DNA of 64,000 bases from Hypomesus transpacificus (lineage: Eukaryota; Chordata; Actinopteri; Osmeriformes; Osmeridae), in contig NC_061061.1 in NCBI RefSeq assembly GCF_021917145.1, positions 15,329,484 to 15,393,483 of the forward strand, given 5' to 3'. Position 1 is the stretch's first letter; each line of letters begins with the position of its first letter. The notes under the pieces were generated by a model. That model had not been told where the DNA came from, did not search any database, and worked only from the letters and a program-made list of their open reading frames with translations. The position numbers were made by a program, and so were the translations under genes. Shown one piece after another: positions 1 through 12,115 of this stretch.

Positions 1-560
1 AATGTTAAACATTTCTAGCAAAAATACCACGAAACAGCAATGAAAGTAGCAATAAAAAGGATCCAGTTGTAAATGGAGGTGTAAAGACCCCAAATCCTGA
101 GTTTGAGGATGAATGTATTTAGCAGGCACAATTGTGTTAAAAGCTGGTCTGTAATCAATAAACAGCCTCCCCATGTATTTGTCATGCTTGTCCAGGTGGG
201 AGGGGGCAATGTCCATAGATCCATTGGGGCAGTATGGGAATTACAAGGGGCCACAGGCATCAGGAAGGGGGGAGCAGATGTGAGATCAGCGTAACCGCTC
301 AAAGCACTTCATGATGGTGGAGGTCAAAGGTTACAGGGTGGCAAGGCAGTCAAGCAGGTAATGAAAGGTTTCTTGGATACGGGGACAATTGTTGTCTGTT
401 GTCAGCAAGAGGGGACAGCAGATTGGTTCAGAGAGAGGCTGAGTACAGAGGTGCTTATCTATGCTACCTGGTCGGAACACACAGGGAGGACACTGAATGC
501 CATCTGGCTCTGGTGACTTCTGAGAATTGACTCTTTCCAGAGCTCTCAACAGCCGTAGGT
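1..560 (-). mobile_element. Degenerate L2-like LINE, reverse transcriptase fragment
   Basis: Read on the minus strand, this stretch gives the conserved start of a non-LTR reverse transcriptase of the fish L2/CR1 type: IMKCFERL near 300-325, the SHLDKHDKY region near 190-210, then LFIDYRPAFNTIV near 140-165 (family consensus DYSSAFNTI). Stops interrupt the frame, including one right after the CFERLR segment, so it cannot make a working enzyme. It runs off the left edge of the window. The same protein region occurs in better shape in the LINE at 10.0-12.1 kb, but these are different copies. Family assignment rests on motif recognition only. Confidence 0.75.
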
Positions 561-789
561 ATGGAGTCTAGTGACAGAGTTCTGGTTTCCTGGTCTTCAG
601 CTAGACTTGCTGAAGGAATGGTGTTGCTCTTCTCAAACTGTAGGTAAGTGGTGTTAAGCATATTGTGAAGAGAGGCGACGGACTGGGCTTTACTGCTAAC
701 TCAGTCCACTCCACATGTGCCTGGGGCTGGAGATGTAATAGTGGGACTCCAACTTATAGGCTCATTTAGCATCTCTGATGACCTTCCGA

Positions 790-965
790 AGGCCTTCCGA
801 AAGTCAGGTATCTAGACAATTGGACAACTGGACAATCGATTCCTGGCAGTGCAAAATGACGTTGTGTCCTTGGGCAAGGCACTTCACCCTACTGGTCTCG
901 GGGGAGTATCCCTGTACTTACTGTGAGTCGCTCTGGATAAGAGCATCTGCTAAATGACTAAAATG
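790..965 (+). repeat. tRNA-derived SINE, 5' part eroded
   Basis: The body TGCAAAATGACGTTGTGTCC, the GGGCAAGGCACTTC segment and the tail GCTCTGGATAAGAGCATCTG followed by CTAAATGACTAAAATGT match the SINE copies at 18275-18450, 24440-24630 and (reversed) 57533-57690. The tRNA-like head with the B box is mostly lost here. The tail type is widespread in teleost SINEs. Confidence 0.75.
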
Positions 966-969
966 TAAA

Positions 970-2330
970 AAAAAAAAGTAAAACACCGAACTCTCCGTTT
1001 ACAAAACCTAGCAAGTGGATGTTTATCTACTATCTGTTTATCAGTGGAGGCTGGTCCATTAGAGGCAGAAGAGGATGCTCCTCCTTTATTTTTTAAAGGC
1101 GAGAGTAATATCCAGATATAAAAAAAGACTAATTGGTTGAAATAAACCATTACCTAATTTTAGTACAATTTATTAAAAAAATTCTCTCTTTGTAAAGAAA
1201 TCGATTATTTAAATTCAGATTAAAATGCTTTAATAGCGTCACCTGCAGGTAGAGGGGAAAGGGCTGTGTGAAGGAGGGGGGCAGAGCATATGCTATAAGT
1301 AGATAAGTTGCTTAAGTAGCTATAAAATAACACGACGCAGTTGGTCGGTTTTCCTCATGTCATCCCCAATTTGATACTACACTGTAGTCTATATCGTATT
1401 TAATTTTGTAAGTTCTCTTGTGTAGTGAAATAATTCCAAGTCTCGTAGTGGAGAAAAATGTTAAGTCCTGACAAGTCAAAAATAAGGCTGAGTCCAAACG
1501 TTTAAAATGATTATAAATCCAAAACAAATGCACTGGAACTCAGAGTTTTGATGCAAAGGTTTATTCAGACACAGGGTGACAAAAGTATCCAAGTGAGTGT
1601 GCTACCAAGACCAGACTGGCAAGTTTTCTCCAGACATTCACATATATATTTTCTTCCTATTATTTGTGTCAATTTTGCTATTGGTACCTTTCTGTTGGTG
1701 TCAATTTCTACGCTTTGTCACCCAATTGGCTCCTCTACTAGGGTTTCTGATTACAGAAGCTGTACCACATTGGCATCTCTGTCCTTACATAAATCTGACC
1801 ATGTTGGGTGTAAACACATCAAATTTATTCTAATTGGTATGGGATGCTCATGCTTTATAAACATAGAAAACCCCTAGACACAGACCTACGCCTGACCTGG
1901 GTACGACAGCTTCAGACATGGCTTGTAGGAGTTCCCGATGCTAGGCCATAAATGTATGTCCTAATTTACGGCTAGGCCTCTGCATTCCTTTGAGTGGTAT
2001 TTCCCCATCCTCTATTAAAACCAATGCTCCACACTTCTATTGTTCACACTCAGTCACAGCTTGGCATCACATTTCCAATAATACAACTTCAAGAGTATAA
2101 TATAAGGCATAACTGAGAAATTCATTTTTCAATCAGATAGTTCCATACGTGTAACCCATCTCCATCATTTCAGCAGGGTGACATCAATTTCTTCATCGTC
2201 TACTACTTAATTATTTGCCATAAAAAAAAGCTCCATGCGGAGGCGCTAGAGTGTTTGTAGTGATACTCTTTAGTTATACACATCACGAGGATGAACTTGT
2301 CCACTTCTGATCTTCATTTTTTGCCCCCTT
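970..2330. repeat. Low-copy repeat shared with 18475-18800, split by an insertion
   Basis: Positions 970-1391 and 2198-2330 align in order with 18455-18800. Landmarks in both copies are CAGTGGAGGCTGGTCCATTA, GACGCAGTTGGTCGGTTTTC and CTCCATGCGGAGGCGCTAGA. The two copies differ by deletions and by the 806-bp insertion at 1392-2197. The right part lies only about 250 bp upstream of the dispanin start codon, so it could be part of that gene's promoter region or simply a transposon remnant. The second copy lies upstream of atp4a. Confidence 0.75.
1392..2197. mobile_element. 806-bp insertion with 5-bp target duplication, unclassified
   Basis: The paralogous copy at 18.6 kb has a single GTCTA where this copy has GTCTA at 1387-1391 and again at 2198-2202, with 806 bp between. 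This is the footprint of an insertion with a 5-bp duplication. On the minus strand an AATAAA lies close to the end, as in a solo LTR, but the ends are not clear TG/CA, so the class is uncertain. No protein relics were recognised. Confidence 0.5.
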
Positions 2331-2336
2331 TTAGCC

Positions 2337-2380
2337 CCCCCCCCCCTCCCCTACACACACACACACACACACACACACAT
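2337..2380. repeat. Poly-C plus (CA)n microsatellite
   Basis: A run of C followed by about 14 CA units lies roughly 200 bp upstream of the dispanin start codon. No gene is seen in it. Confidence 0.95.
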
Positions 2381-2576
2381 CCACACCCCCTTCACAACCC
2401 CGCCCAGATGAGAACATCCAGAGACAGAGAGAGAGGACGAGAGAAAAATAATCAAGTTTCACAACCGGGCAGTTCCTAAACAACTGAAATTGGGTGTGGA
2501 TGTGGCAAAGCTAGTCTGTGGAAATACATTATTTTCAAAACTTTTTTTTGTAAAAAGAAGATAAGAGAAAACCGTT

Positions 2577-4184
2577 ATGGATCCAAACAAGAGTCCTAGC
2601 GCCCCCCCTGCGGCTTGGAATTCGGGGGAAAAGTCTATGATGGGACAACCACCTCCACCTTCATACCAGGAATATCCCCAGTACCCCGGTGCAGGCCAGC
2701 CCCAGCCCGGATACTATCCCGGCCACCCGCAAGGATACGTACCGCCGCCTCAACCCATGGGAGCCCCGGGGTACGGCCAGCCCTATCCCGGCGGCATGTA
2801 CCCCCAGGGCGCCCAAGCCACAGTTGCAGTACAACCAACGACGGTATACGTGACTTGCGCTCCTTTAGCAAACCCCGTGCCAGACTACCTGGGATATTCC
2901 ATCTTCACGATGCTTTGCTGCTGCTTGCCTATTGGAATCGCCGCGCTGGTTTCCTCCATTTCGGTGAGTTGGAGTTGATGCCAAGTTCCGATTTTGAGCA
3001 GAAGCATCTTGTTGCATCTAGGTTATTTGAGATTGGCCATCAGCCAAAACTAGCCCTAAGCCTTGACATTTACAGAAAAATGACGCCTCTTTGCGCTGAA
3101 ATGTATCAAAGCAAAGTAAAAAAATATTTCCAAATCAAGGCCATTTGCTACGTTTTGTTCTCTTTGATATGGATAAGAACATTGCACACGTAAAAATAAA
3201 GCAGAGGTAATTAATGAATTAATGAATTACCAACTATTGAAACAGACTGAAACAAAGCTATTACCACAATACCAAACAACAGACAATTCATAGGCTAAAA
3301 CTTTTTGAAACAAGTGTGAGTGAGTGTGTCTATCTTTTTATCTTGATTTTTCTATCGAGAATCATCAGACAGAGATTGCTATGTGAGACTACTGTAACCA
3401 TATAATGCCCCATGATTCTACGGGATTCTTAGCACTTTGTGTTCCATTCCAGAAAGTTTTTCTTGACAACTTTCTGTTACAGCTTATATGTTTGAAACAC
3501 ATATTATTTAACATAAATATGTATATGTATAAACAATAGAAAGGCAATGATGACGTTATATGAAGGGAGCATTTCTGGTAAATGGACCCATTTCCTGGCA
3601 GGGGAGATGACGTCATCCTCAAGTTTGTGTGCACGCTCATTCTGGGCCTTATAAAAACGATTTTATATTTTCAACCTTTATATAATTTTCGCCTCTTTTT
3701 TGGATATCTTCGTTTGTATTTTCCAATAACTTATTTCGCATTTTTACCATAAAATCACAAGAAGAGGGTCCCTCACTGTACAACTCCTTTCCTGAGGGTT
3801 TAGGACATTGCTTTCCTAAAAACGATACAAATCAAATTGGATAAATCTCATTGTGCTTGCAGCTAATCCTGATGACAACCTTGAGAAAAAGAGTGGGATC
3901 CCAGGTTATACGTGATACATGAGATGATGTTTCAGGCTTATATTGTTTACTCTCTCAGTACTGTAGTACTAACAGCGTAGTGCCATGAATCTCAGAGCTC
4001 AAATGAAGCAAATCTCTCCTGTCTCTTCCCACTTCAGACCAGGGATGCTAACAACCAAGGAAATGCAGAAGCGGCCCAGAAGAGCTCTCGTCGGGCCAGG
4101 AACCTGAACCACACTGGCCTAGGAATCGGTCTTGCCATCATCATCATCTGGATTGTCTTGTCTGTGGTTGTGCGCAGCCAATAA
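2577..4184 (+). CDS. Dispanin (CD225/PRRT1-like) proline-rich membrane protein, exons 1-2A
   Basis: Coding exons 2577-2963 and 4038-4184 (phase 0 intron) give 177 aa. Residues 1-90 are rich in P, G, Y and Q and hold a PPSY motif (PPxY type, a ligand for WW-domain ubiquitin ligases). A CD225/dispanin domain follows: a first membrane segment with the cluster LCCCLPIGIAAL (likely palmitoylated cysteines in this family), then a basic loop SSRRARNLNH and a second membrane helix GLAIIIIWIVLSVVV ending VRSQ. Family members such as PRRT1, SYNDIG-like proteins and TRARG1 act in vesicle or membrane-protein trafficking; which orthologue this is cannot be told here. The start is the first ATG of the long open frame. 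A second, homologous last exon lies at 9108-9269. AATAAA at 4456-4461 fits the 3' end. Confidence 0.85.
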
Positions 4185-7100
4185 GGAAAAGCTCCAATCC
4201 TACAGGTTATAGTTTTTGCTGATTTCATACACATGATTTTTTGAAACTATGGCTCTTTTAGTTTAGCAAGGGAACAACATGACTAACCCATGTTTTTTAT
4301 GTTTAAGAGACTGGATAGTGTCTAGTCCAGTGATTCAGTAATAATGCAGTAATTTTGTTGGTACATGTTTCAATCGTGATAAAACTACAGATAATAACAT
4401 CTCCATTGCTATTTGAAGATCTAACACTTTGACATTTTGAATACCTTTAGATCTTAATAAAAATACGTTTGGGTGAGCTCATTAATGATCAGTATGTTCC
4501 ACCAATGAAACAAGTTCTGTTCTATTCTCCCCCTAGTGCATATGCAAATTACCACTCCTAAGCAAAACTTAAATGAGGGTTTTTGATTTTTGCACATTGA
4601 TGCACTGACTGTGACTCCAAGCATTGTCCCAGTCTCTGACTCTAGAAAGGCCCAACTCTGTACACAGACTTTCTTTGTCTTTCAAAGATCTTTCCCTCTC
4701 TCTGTCTCTCTTGCTGTCTGCCTTTCTCTTTCTGTCTCAGACCCTCTCATCCTTAAGTCTTTTCTGAAGCCTCTTTTTCTGAATGGTGCTTATTGACAAT
4801 GAGGCAACACTATTCAAACATTTTTTAGCTACTAGCACAATTTATTTTGAGATCCTAGTTAGAAAGTACACTAGGAATTAGTTTTAGTAACTAAAATTGA
4901 CAGTAATGACCAGACATTCCCAACTGTTTCAATACAGTCCCAACTGTTTCAATACATTCAATAAGTATTTTTACGGATCTGTTCTTTGTAGCAAGATATG
5001 CACGTTGGCACCCCTATCTTGAAGCAAAGGCCCCAATGGATATTGGTGGTATTGCATTTCCTTTCCGGCAAGCCAAATGACTGTGCAAGACCGTACCAGC
5101 CAGAATATGGTTTGACTGAACATTGTTTTTCGAGCCTCAATGCACCACAGAGTACAATCAATAGAAACTAACGAGGCTCCATCTTTAATCAGCTTTTATA
5201 CTTGGTCTACTAATAATAGGTCTATGGTGTAAGCACCCAAACCTCCAGTTCTCCTATGGGCTTAGACCTTGGCTCAATGCTGCTTTCAACTTTAACATTA
5301 AGGTGGCTGTCCAAAGTACCACAGTGTCACTCAACATAACCTTTGGTTAGGATGACAGGATGATGCTATTTTTGAATGGAAATTGTAGCTTGTGTTGACC
5401 AACTATTCCGAAATATGAGTGAATATTTAGTTGAAGTTATGTATTGAATGGATTTTGGCATTTTTATTTCTTAGATTATTTATATTTTGGCCTAAATTTA
5501 CTTGGAAAAGGGAATATCCAAAAAATTAAGGCTACATCCTGTTGATTGCCAAGGAACCATGCTCTGAGTATTCAATGGATATTTCATATATTCCTACTTT
5601 TTTAACAGATCTTTTCAAATATCCTCATATTTTGGATGCTAAAACCTTGCTATACACTGGACAACACACATACGCTCCAGAATAATCAAAATTGCTCCTC
5701 AGTATAGGGTGGAAGGAAACTGGTATGTAATCTAATTATTCCAAGGCCAAATGGATTCTATTTGCGCAACAGAAATAGGGAGGGGGAAGGGATTGTTTTT
5801 ACTGCCGGAAGCAGTGGGGGTAGTAACTGGAATCTGTCTTTCTCTCACACACACAAATACTTTTTAACACAGCGGACAAGGGAACCAAGTCAGATGGCAA
5901 ATAGAGGTCATTTACAGAGGAATTTGTGGTCTGGTTCCAGTCAGGATGTTCTGAAGTGGTGTCCAGTAAAGAGTGTGTTAGACCGATTATGTTCGTTTGC
6001 CTCTCCACATTTTTCGGCACCGGCAGCCAGATTCCAAAGGAGTGTCCTAGACACCATTTTAACTTTGTTAAACGTGAAATGGGAGAAGTTCTTCTACTAA
6101 ATCTCTCACTTTATTACTTGCTGAGGGATGCCTACTTGAAGTTTATTCCACCTACTGACATGTTACTGATCAAACCTCACCTTTAAACAAAATTACAAAT
6201 GTTATTAGGTTGCTGTGAAATGGGTTAGATGCCAGTTGTGGTATTGTCAACATGTGGATTCTTCTTTCCACTCCCCATTCCACAGCCTGCCATGGGGCCA
6301 GGGTTCAGGAGATTTATTTGTGTAGCCACTCTCAAAAAAACATGCTTTGCATGACCCTGTCTCAAGCAATCAGCATTTTGTTGACCGCAATGCTCCACTC
6401 ACACCTAGTCAACTCAGGCTGAGAAATGGCAAATAAGACATTTTACATGTAATAAATCAGAACATTGTTCTTGACATTTGACATGACATTTTGTTTGTTG
6501 TGATTGAATGAGCAATAATGCCTCTCACTAAAGAAAGTAATGCTCATTCTCTTTACCCCTATTTACAACACAACCTTGAGAAACACAGCCTCAACAGGAA
6601 CTTATAAAGAGTAAAAGAAAATAATGGTATCAACCCAACCCATCCTTATTTGCTTTTCCTTTTATCAACTCCTGAAAGTGTCTTTGGAAAACCTTTCCAG
6701 ACTTACTGTATGAAATTGTACGCACAGAGACATCCACATATACTTTGTCTGACCATAATTGGAATAGTCTATTTTAGTTTGGGAGGGGGTTGGGGTAACT
6801 TGAATCTGTCATGTCTTATAGCAGAAAGATAGAATTGATAGATTTGTGCTGTTGTTTTAAATGATTCACAATCTCTATCTCCTGTTTTTCTGTCTGAAGA
6901 GTTGCTGGGAGACCCAAGTCTAGTTCCCTGTGTGTCGCCTTGTTTGTAATGCTGACTTCAGAAGTGTTTTTAAGGCCTCTGGTATGTAGAATCTGCTGGG
7001 AGGATCTCAAGTACTTAGAGTTATCTACACTGTCAATATCTTTGCTTTAGCAGTTGCTCTCTTTGCCATTTTATTGGTTTAAAAAATTCCCCTATTTTAG

Positions 7101-9107
7101 TTTCTGCAAGTTCCCAGTTCCTGATTTCAGTTGACAAAGAAGTTTAGTGCATTTTTTATTTCTTCTGCATTGGTTTATGGTGTTACTTTCAACTAACACA
7201 GTTGGAAATTAGTCACAAAAAATGCCTCCTTTGAGGAGAATGGATAAGACATTTAGAGCCTGACTAGACAAACAGAAGAAAAAAAATAGTCTGTTGAACA
7301 ATAGATTTGCTGGTTTAAGATTCCTGTTTATCTTGTGTTCTTGAGTACAGCACGCTTTAGGATGCTTCCCCAAACAGGCCATTGTTCTCCCTTCAGGTGA
7401 TATATGGGTTTCGGAGTGGAGGTTGACAGGAGGTTCAATATACACAAAAGTTAGTAAACACAATTCAGCAAAGGACTGAAATGTCCTAGATAGACTACTT
7501 GGGGCAGGGGACATCGACAGGCCTACACAACAATCTCTTAAAAGCACTGGTCGCTATGACAACAGGCTAATTAAATTGTTCACTGTCTGGGAGGTTTTCT
7601 CACAACTATCAATATCTGTCAAGTCTCTTCGACTTGGAGCCAAGCAGGGCCAGAATTGCACTGTAAAGGAAAACAAGGCCTTCACTTGGCACCTCCATAG
7701 ATATAAAGCAGTTGTACTGTACATATATGTATAGATACATCTCGACCTTACTTCCCCATTCACTATCCCATTCTGTTTCACAACATCCAATAAACTAACA
7801 TTTCACTCTTTCCTGCTCTTTCATAGGATTTTCATGCCAAGCCACACCTCAAACTGTCTTTGTCTCTCTTCTGCTTTCATGTCACTTCTCTCGCTCTGCC
7901 TCCCTTTCACTTTCACTGCTGTTTAGCTGTGTATTTGACTCTTTGTAATTTCTGTTACTGTCATCTTCTTGCAACATTGTTTATCATAATCACTTTGGCA
8001 TTTGTATGTATACATTTATTTTGTTTAGAAGACATCCTGGTTTTTCCATTCTAAAGTCATTTATCTTTATCTACAATGTGGCTTCAGTCAAGGTTCAGGA
8101 GTTTATGCTTTCATCAGTCAGCTAAGTGGAAAGATAGCAACACCACACAAAAGTTGGGACTCAAGAATAATGAAGAATGTAGATCAAAGATACAGAAATG
8201 GTCTGCTTCAAAGTCCTTCGGAGGCACTGAGGTGTTTTACAGGGAATTCAAGCATAGCAGAAGAAAAATACAACCAACAAGTGTTGTAAAAATGGCAAAG
8301 TCACACTCAAGCTTAGCCTATGAGAAAGCCTTCTCCAGCCCTTGTTCCCACACACACCCTAAGCTAACGCCCAGTTGAGCAGTTGAGCGAACTGAGAACA
8401 AGATTACCAATGCTTAGGGCCGCCCATAGAAATTGCTGGGGGGTGCTGGTCGTGTATTGCATGCCGCACTGTCTGATCAAAATGACAGTTCTTTCTACAG
8501 TCAGAGTTCGCGGAAGAAAGTGGAACGTAAGGGAGATACCCTTTCCTGAACTTGTAAGGGCCAGTTTGGTTAAACCTTCTGGATTGGTGGGCTGCCGTTC
8601 ACCAACCTGTAACTTGACCCATGTGCGAATACACTCAAACACAAAAAATAAACTCAGAGAGGGCTGGCAGCTGCCAGCAATCTGGAGGTTTAAATGAGTA
8701 GACCAGGTTCCTCTCACGCAACATTTTCCTGCCAAGACTGAGCTCAAACTGCCTTTGTCTCTTTTCTTCTTTCGTTTCACTCTTCTCTCTCCGCCACTCT
8801 TTTACTAGTCTGCTGTTTTGGAGCCAACAAAATATAAAGTCTGACAGTAGCAAGGCCTTACATTACAGATTAAATTAGCTAGTTGAGATAGAGATAAGAC
8901 CCAAGCAGTTAGGCTAGTTTTTTGGGGGGAATTTCTTCGTCTCTGCTAATATCCATCAATATTGATCTCTGTTTTCTTCCTCTCCCCATCATCTCAATCC
9001 CCGTCTTCTTTCTCCAATTCCTCTTCCTCATCCCCACCCACCATTCTCTCTCCCTCTCCCCACCTCCCTTCTTCCCGTCCCTGTACCACCCCTTTGTCCC
9101 TCTCCAG
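4185..9107 (+). other. Interval between the two alternative last exons of the dispanin gene
   Basis: No convincing coding exon is seen. The stretch is AT-rich and contains a pair of related ~100-bp pyrimidine-rich segments at about 7827-7925 and 8721-8822 (both with TGCCAAG, CTCAAACTG and CTTTGTCTCT), which look like two copies of one repeat. The short open frames here lack family features and splice context. Confidence 0.6.
4456..4461 (+). terminator. Polyadenylation signal for dispanin isoform A
   Basis: AATAAA lies 272 bp downstream of the exon 2A stop codon at 4182-4184. Use is inferred. Confidence 0.55.
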
Positions 9108-9269
9108 ACGAGAGATGGTAACCACCAGAAGGATCAGGAGGTGGTTCTAAAGAACTCTCGTCGGGCCAGGATTCTTAATACACCACCCTGGGGGACCGGC
9201 ATCGCCATTGCCATCCTTTGGATCATCCTACTTGTCATCACTGGCAAATTTGCCATTGGTCAACATTGA
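9108..9269 (+). CDS. Alternative last exon (2B) of the dispanin gene, or remnant of a tandem copy
   Basis: After an acceptor CTCCAG this exon reads TRDGNHQKDQEVV, then NSRRARILN, then a hydrophobic helix GIAIAILWIILLVI and GKFAIGQH before a TGA stop. It parallels exon 2A residue by residue at the start (TRDANNQ versus TRDGNHQ) and shares the DNA string TCTCGTCGGGCCAGGA. The frame is open (53 codons), the acceptor phase matches exon 1, and AATAAA follows at 9468-9473. Exon 1 spliced to 2B would give 182 aa with a longer extracellular or luminal tail. No second proline-rich first exon is seen between 4.2 and 9.1 kb, which favours an alternative terminal exon over a whole gene copy. Transcript data are needed to decide. 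Confidence 0.75.
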   Translation, partial: TRDGNHQKDQEVVLKNSRRARILNTPPWGTGIAIAILWIILLVITGKFAIGQH

Positions 9270-9467
9270 TTTTACCCCACCCCCTTCCCTTCTACATACA
9301 CAAACACACACTCTTACCACCTGGATCCCACAACTCCTCCATACTTTTTTCAATCATCTTCCAGTTTGTGCTTCAATGTGTATGTGCATGTATGTATCAG
9401 TGGGAGCTGCAGATAAATGTAGTTTAATGAAATTACCAGGAAGAATACAATATAATAAGAAACATAC

Positions 9468-9473
9468 AATAAA
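9468..9473 (+). terminator. Polyadenylation signal for dispanin isoform B
   Basis: AATAAA lies about 200 bp downstream of the exon 2B stop codon, so each candidate last exon has its own possible 3' end. Confidence 0.5.
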
Positions 9474-10004
9474 ACTCTATTGTCGCCAAAGGGAAATCTG
9501 TCTTGGACTGCAGTTATAGGTAGTATAACTAAAACAAAATATACCAACCAATTGTTAAATGTTTATGTTTTCTTTTATCCTTATTAGATGATATTCAGCT
9601 TTATTGTACGCTTTCACAGAACAAGTACAGAGCCAATAACATGTATATTCTGTTCTTTCACTTCTGTACCATGACACAAGCCAAATGCTCTCGCATGCAA
9701 ATCCACTATACTTTTTAAACATTAGGTATTGTATATGAATGATCTTATGGCTTTGTGCCATACTCATATTTGTAGACACAGTTTAAACGTTTCAAATGTG
9801 ATGCTTGCACATTATAATACCAAATCTCTGTCATTAAATGTTACGATAATAAAACATTCTGTCATTAATATCATTGTGACAGGAAGGATCATAAGACATG
9901 TCATATTGAAAATATTTCAGTTTGTTTTAAATGTCTGCATTTTTAACTGTATCTGAACCAATATCCAATAAACTGGGCTAACGTCTTGTCTATGAACTTC
10001 AGAA

Positions 10005-12115
10005 CAATGACAGATATTCCCTGGTGAGCTCTCAGACAGATTGCAGCCAATCACCTTCTCTGCAGTGCGGATGATACGCTGCAGCCTGCTCTTGTCCTTG
10101 GCAGTGGCAGCAGCGTACCAGATGGTGATGGAGGAGGTGAGGATAGACTCAATGATGGCTGTGTAGAAGTGCACCATCATTGTCTTTGGCAGGTTGAATT
10201 TCTTCAGCTGCCGCAGGAAGTACATCCTCTGTTGTGCTTTCTTGGTGAGGGAACTGATGTTCAGTTCCCACATGAGGTCCTGGGAGAGGATAGTGCCCAG
10301 GAAGCAGAAGGACTCCACAGTGTTGACTGGGGAGTCACACAGGGTGATGGGGGTGAGTGGGGCTGTGTTCTTCCTGAAGTCCAAAACCATCTCCACTGTC
10401 TTGAGAGCATTGAGCTCTAGGTTGTTCTGGCTGCACCAGGTCACCAGGTTGTCCACTTCCCACCTATAGTCGGACTCGTCTCCACCAGAGATGAGCCCAA
10501 TGAGGGTGGTGTCGTCCGCAAACTTCAGGAGTTTGACGGACGGATGGCTGGAGGTGCAGCTGTTGGTGTACAGGGAGAAGAGCAGAGGAGAAAGGACGCA
10601 GCCCTGGGAAGATCCAGTGCTGATGGACCGGGAATCAGAGACTTGTGTTCCCAGCTTAACGCACTGCTTCCTGTCAGACAGGAAGTCTGTGATCCACATG
10701 CAGGTGGAATCAGGCACGTTCAGCTGGGAGAGCTTGTCCTGAAGCAGAGCGGGGATGATGGTGTTGAAGGCAGAGCTGAAGTCCACAAACAGGATCCTGG
10801 GGTAGGATGCTGGGGAGTCCAGGTGCTGTAGGGTGAAGTGGAGGGCCAAATTAACTGCATCGTCCACAGACCTGTTGGCTCTGTAGGCAAACTGCAGGGG
10901 GTCCAGTAGAGGGTCAGTGATGGATTTAAGGTGTGCCAGCACCAAGCGCTCAAAAGACTTAATTACCACAGAGGTCAGGGCGACGGGTCTGTAGTCATTA
11001 TGTCCTGTTGGCCTGGGCTTTTTGGGCACAGGGATGATGGTGGGAGGACTTGAAACAGGCTGGCACATGGCATGTCTCCAGGGAGGTGTTAAAGATGTAG
11101 GTAAACACCGGAGACAGCTGGTCAGCGCAGTTCTTAAGGGTGGCTGGAGAGACAGAGTCTGGCCCAGCTGCTTTGCGGGGGTTCTGTCTCTTGAACAGTT
11201 TGTTCACTTCTCTCTCCTGAATGGAAATGGAGAGGGTCGTCACTGTAGATGGGGGAAGGGGGGGGGGGGGCCTCACGGGTGGAAAGGGGTTGTTCAGGAC
11301 TGTCCAATTGTCTTTCAAATCTCCAGTAGAACTCATTCAGGTCGTTGGCCAGGCGGGAGTTGTTAGTGATGTGGGGGGCTCTGGGCTTGAAGTTGGTGAT
11401 CTGCCTGAGGCCTCTCCAGACAGAAGCAGAGTCGTTAGCAGAGAATTGGTTTTCCAGTCTCTGCGAGTACAGTCGTTTAGCCACTCTCACCGCCTAGCTA
11501 AACCTGTTTTTCGACTCCTTGAATCTGTCCCTTGTCCCCACTCCTAAACGCTGCCTCTTTGTCCAGCCTCAGCCTTCTGAGTTTAGCTGTAAACCAGGGT
11601 TTGTCGTTGTTGTAGCTCACCCTGGTGCGTGTTGGTATACAGCAGTCCTCACAGAAGCTGATGTATGATGTCACAGCCTCCGTGAGCTCATCCAGACTAT
11701 TGGTAGCAGTCATGAACATGTCCCAGTCAGTACAGTCCAAGCACGCCCGCAGTTCCTCCATAGCCTCACTGGTCCACTGTTTCGATGTCCTCACAGCAGG
11801 CTTACAGCGCTTAAGCTTCTGCCTGTATGCAGGAATCAGGTGGACCATGGCGTGGTCTGAGTGACCCAGTGATGCTTGGGGAACCGCATGGTATGCTTTA
11901 TTGATAGTAGAGTAGCAGTGATCCAAAGTGTTCTCTTCTCTGGTAGGGCATTTGATGAATTGTCTGTATTTGGAGAGTTCTTGAGTGAGATTGCCTTTGT
12001 TAAAGTCGCCTAGCACAATAACCAAGGAATCTGGATTTTCATGCTCCATGCACAATATCTGGTTCGCTAATACACGTTGAGGCTCGTTGGCGCTAGCATG
12101 AGGGGGCATGTAGAC
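10005..12115 (-). mobile_element. L2-like LINE, truncated at both ends, with endonuclease tail and reverse transcriptase
   Basis: Minus strand. Positions 12109-11498 encode the end of an APE-type endonuclease (VIVLGDFNKGNL, then [11 protein letters not shown]) and the linker YNNDKPWFTAKLRRLR. Positions 11490-10998 continue the linker (SANDSASVWRGLRQI, AGPDSVSPATLK). Positions 11068 to about 10010 encode the reverse transcriptase: NDYRPVALTSV, FVDFSSAFNTI, SSQGCVLSPLLF and the catalytic FADDTT box. The pieces lie in different frames, so at least two frameshifts have occurred. The 5' part of the endonuclease is missing (5' truncation typical of LINE insertion). The C terminus departs from the family after EKVIGCNL, suggesting a 3' break near 10010. 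It is inactive. Confidence 0.9.

Noticed and set aside
2635-3193. Alternative-frame proteins over dispanin exon 1 (192 aa + and 78 aa -)
   Set aside because: They are shadows of the GC-rich, proline-coding exon. The frame starting at 2577 has the recognisable CD225 domain.
8364-8780. 138-codon minus-strand frame in the dispanin interval
   Set aside because: No recognisable domain; it overlaps the repeated pyrimidine-rich segment.
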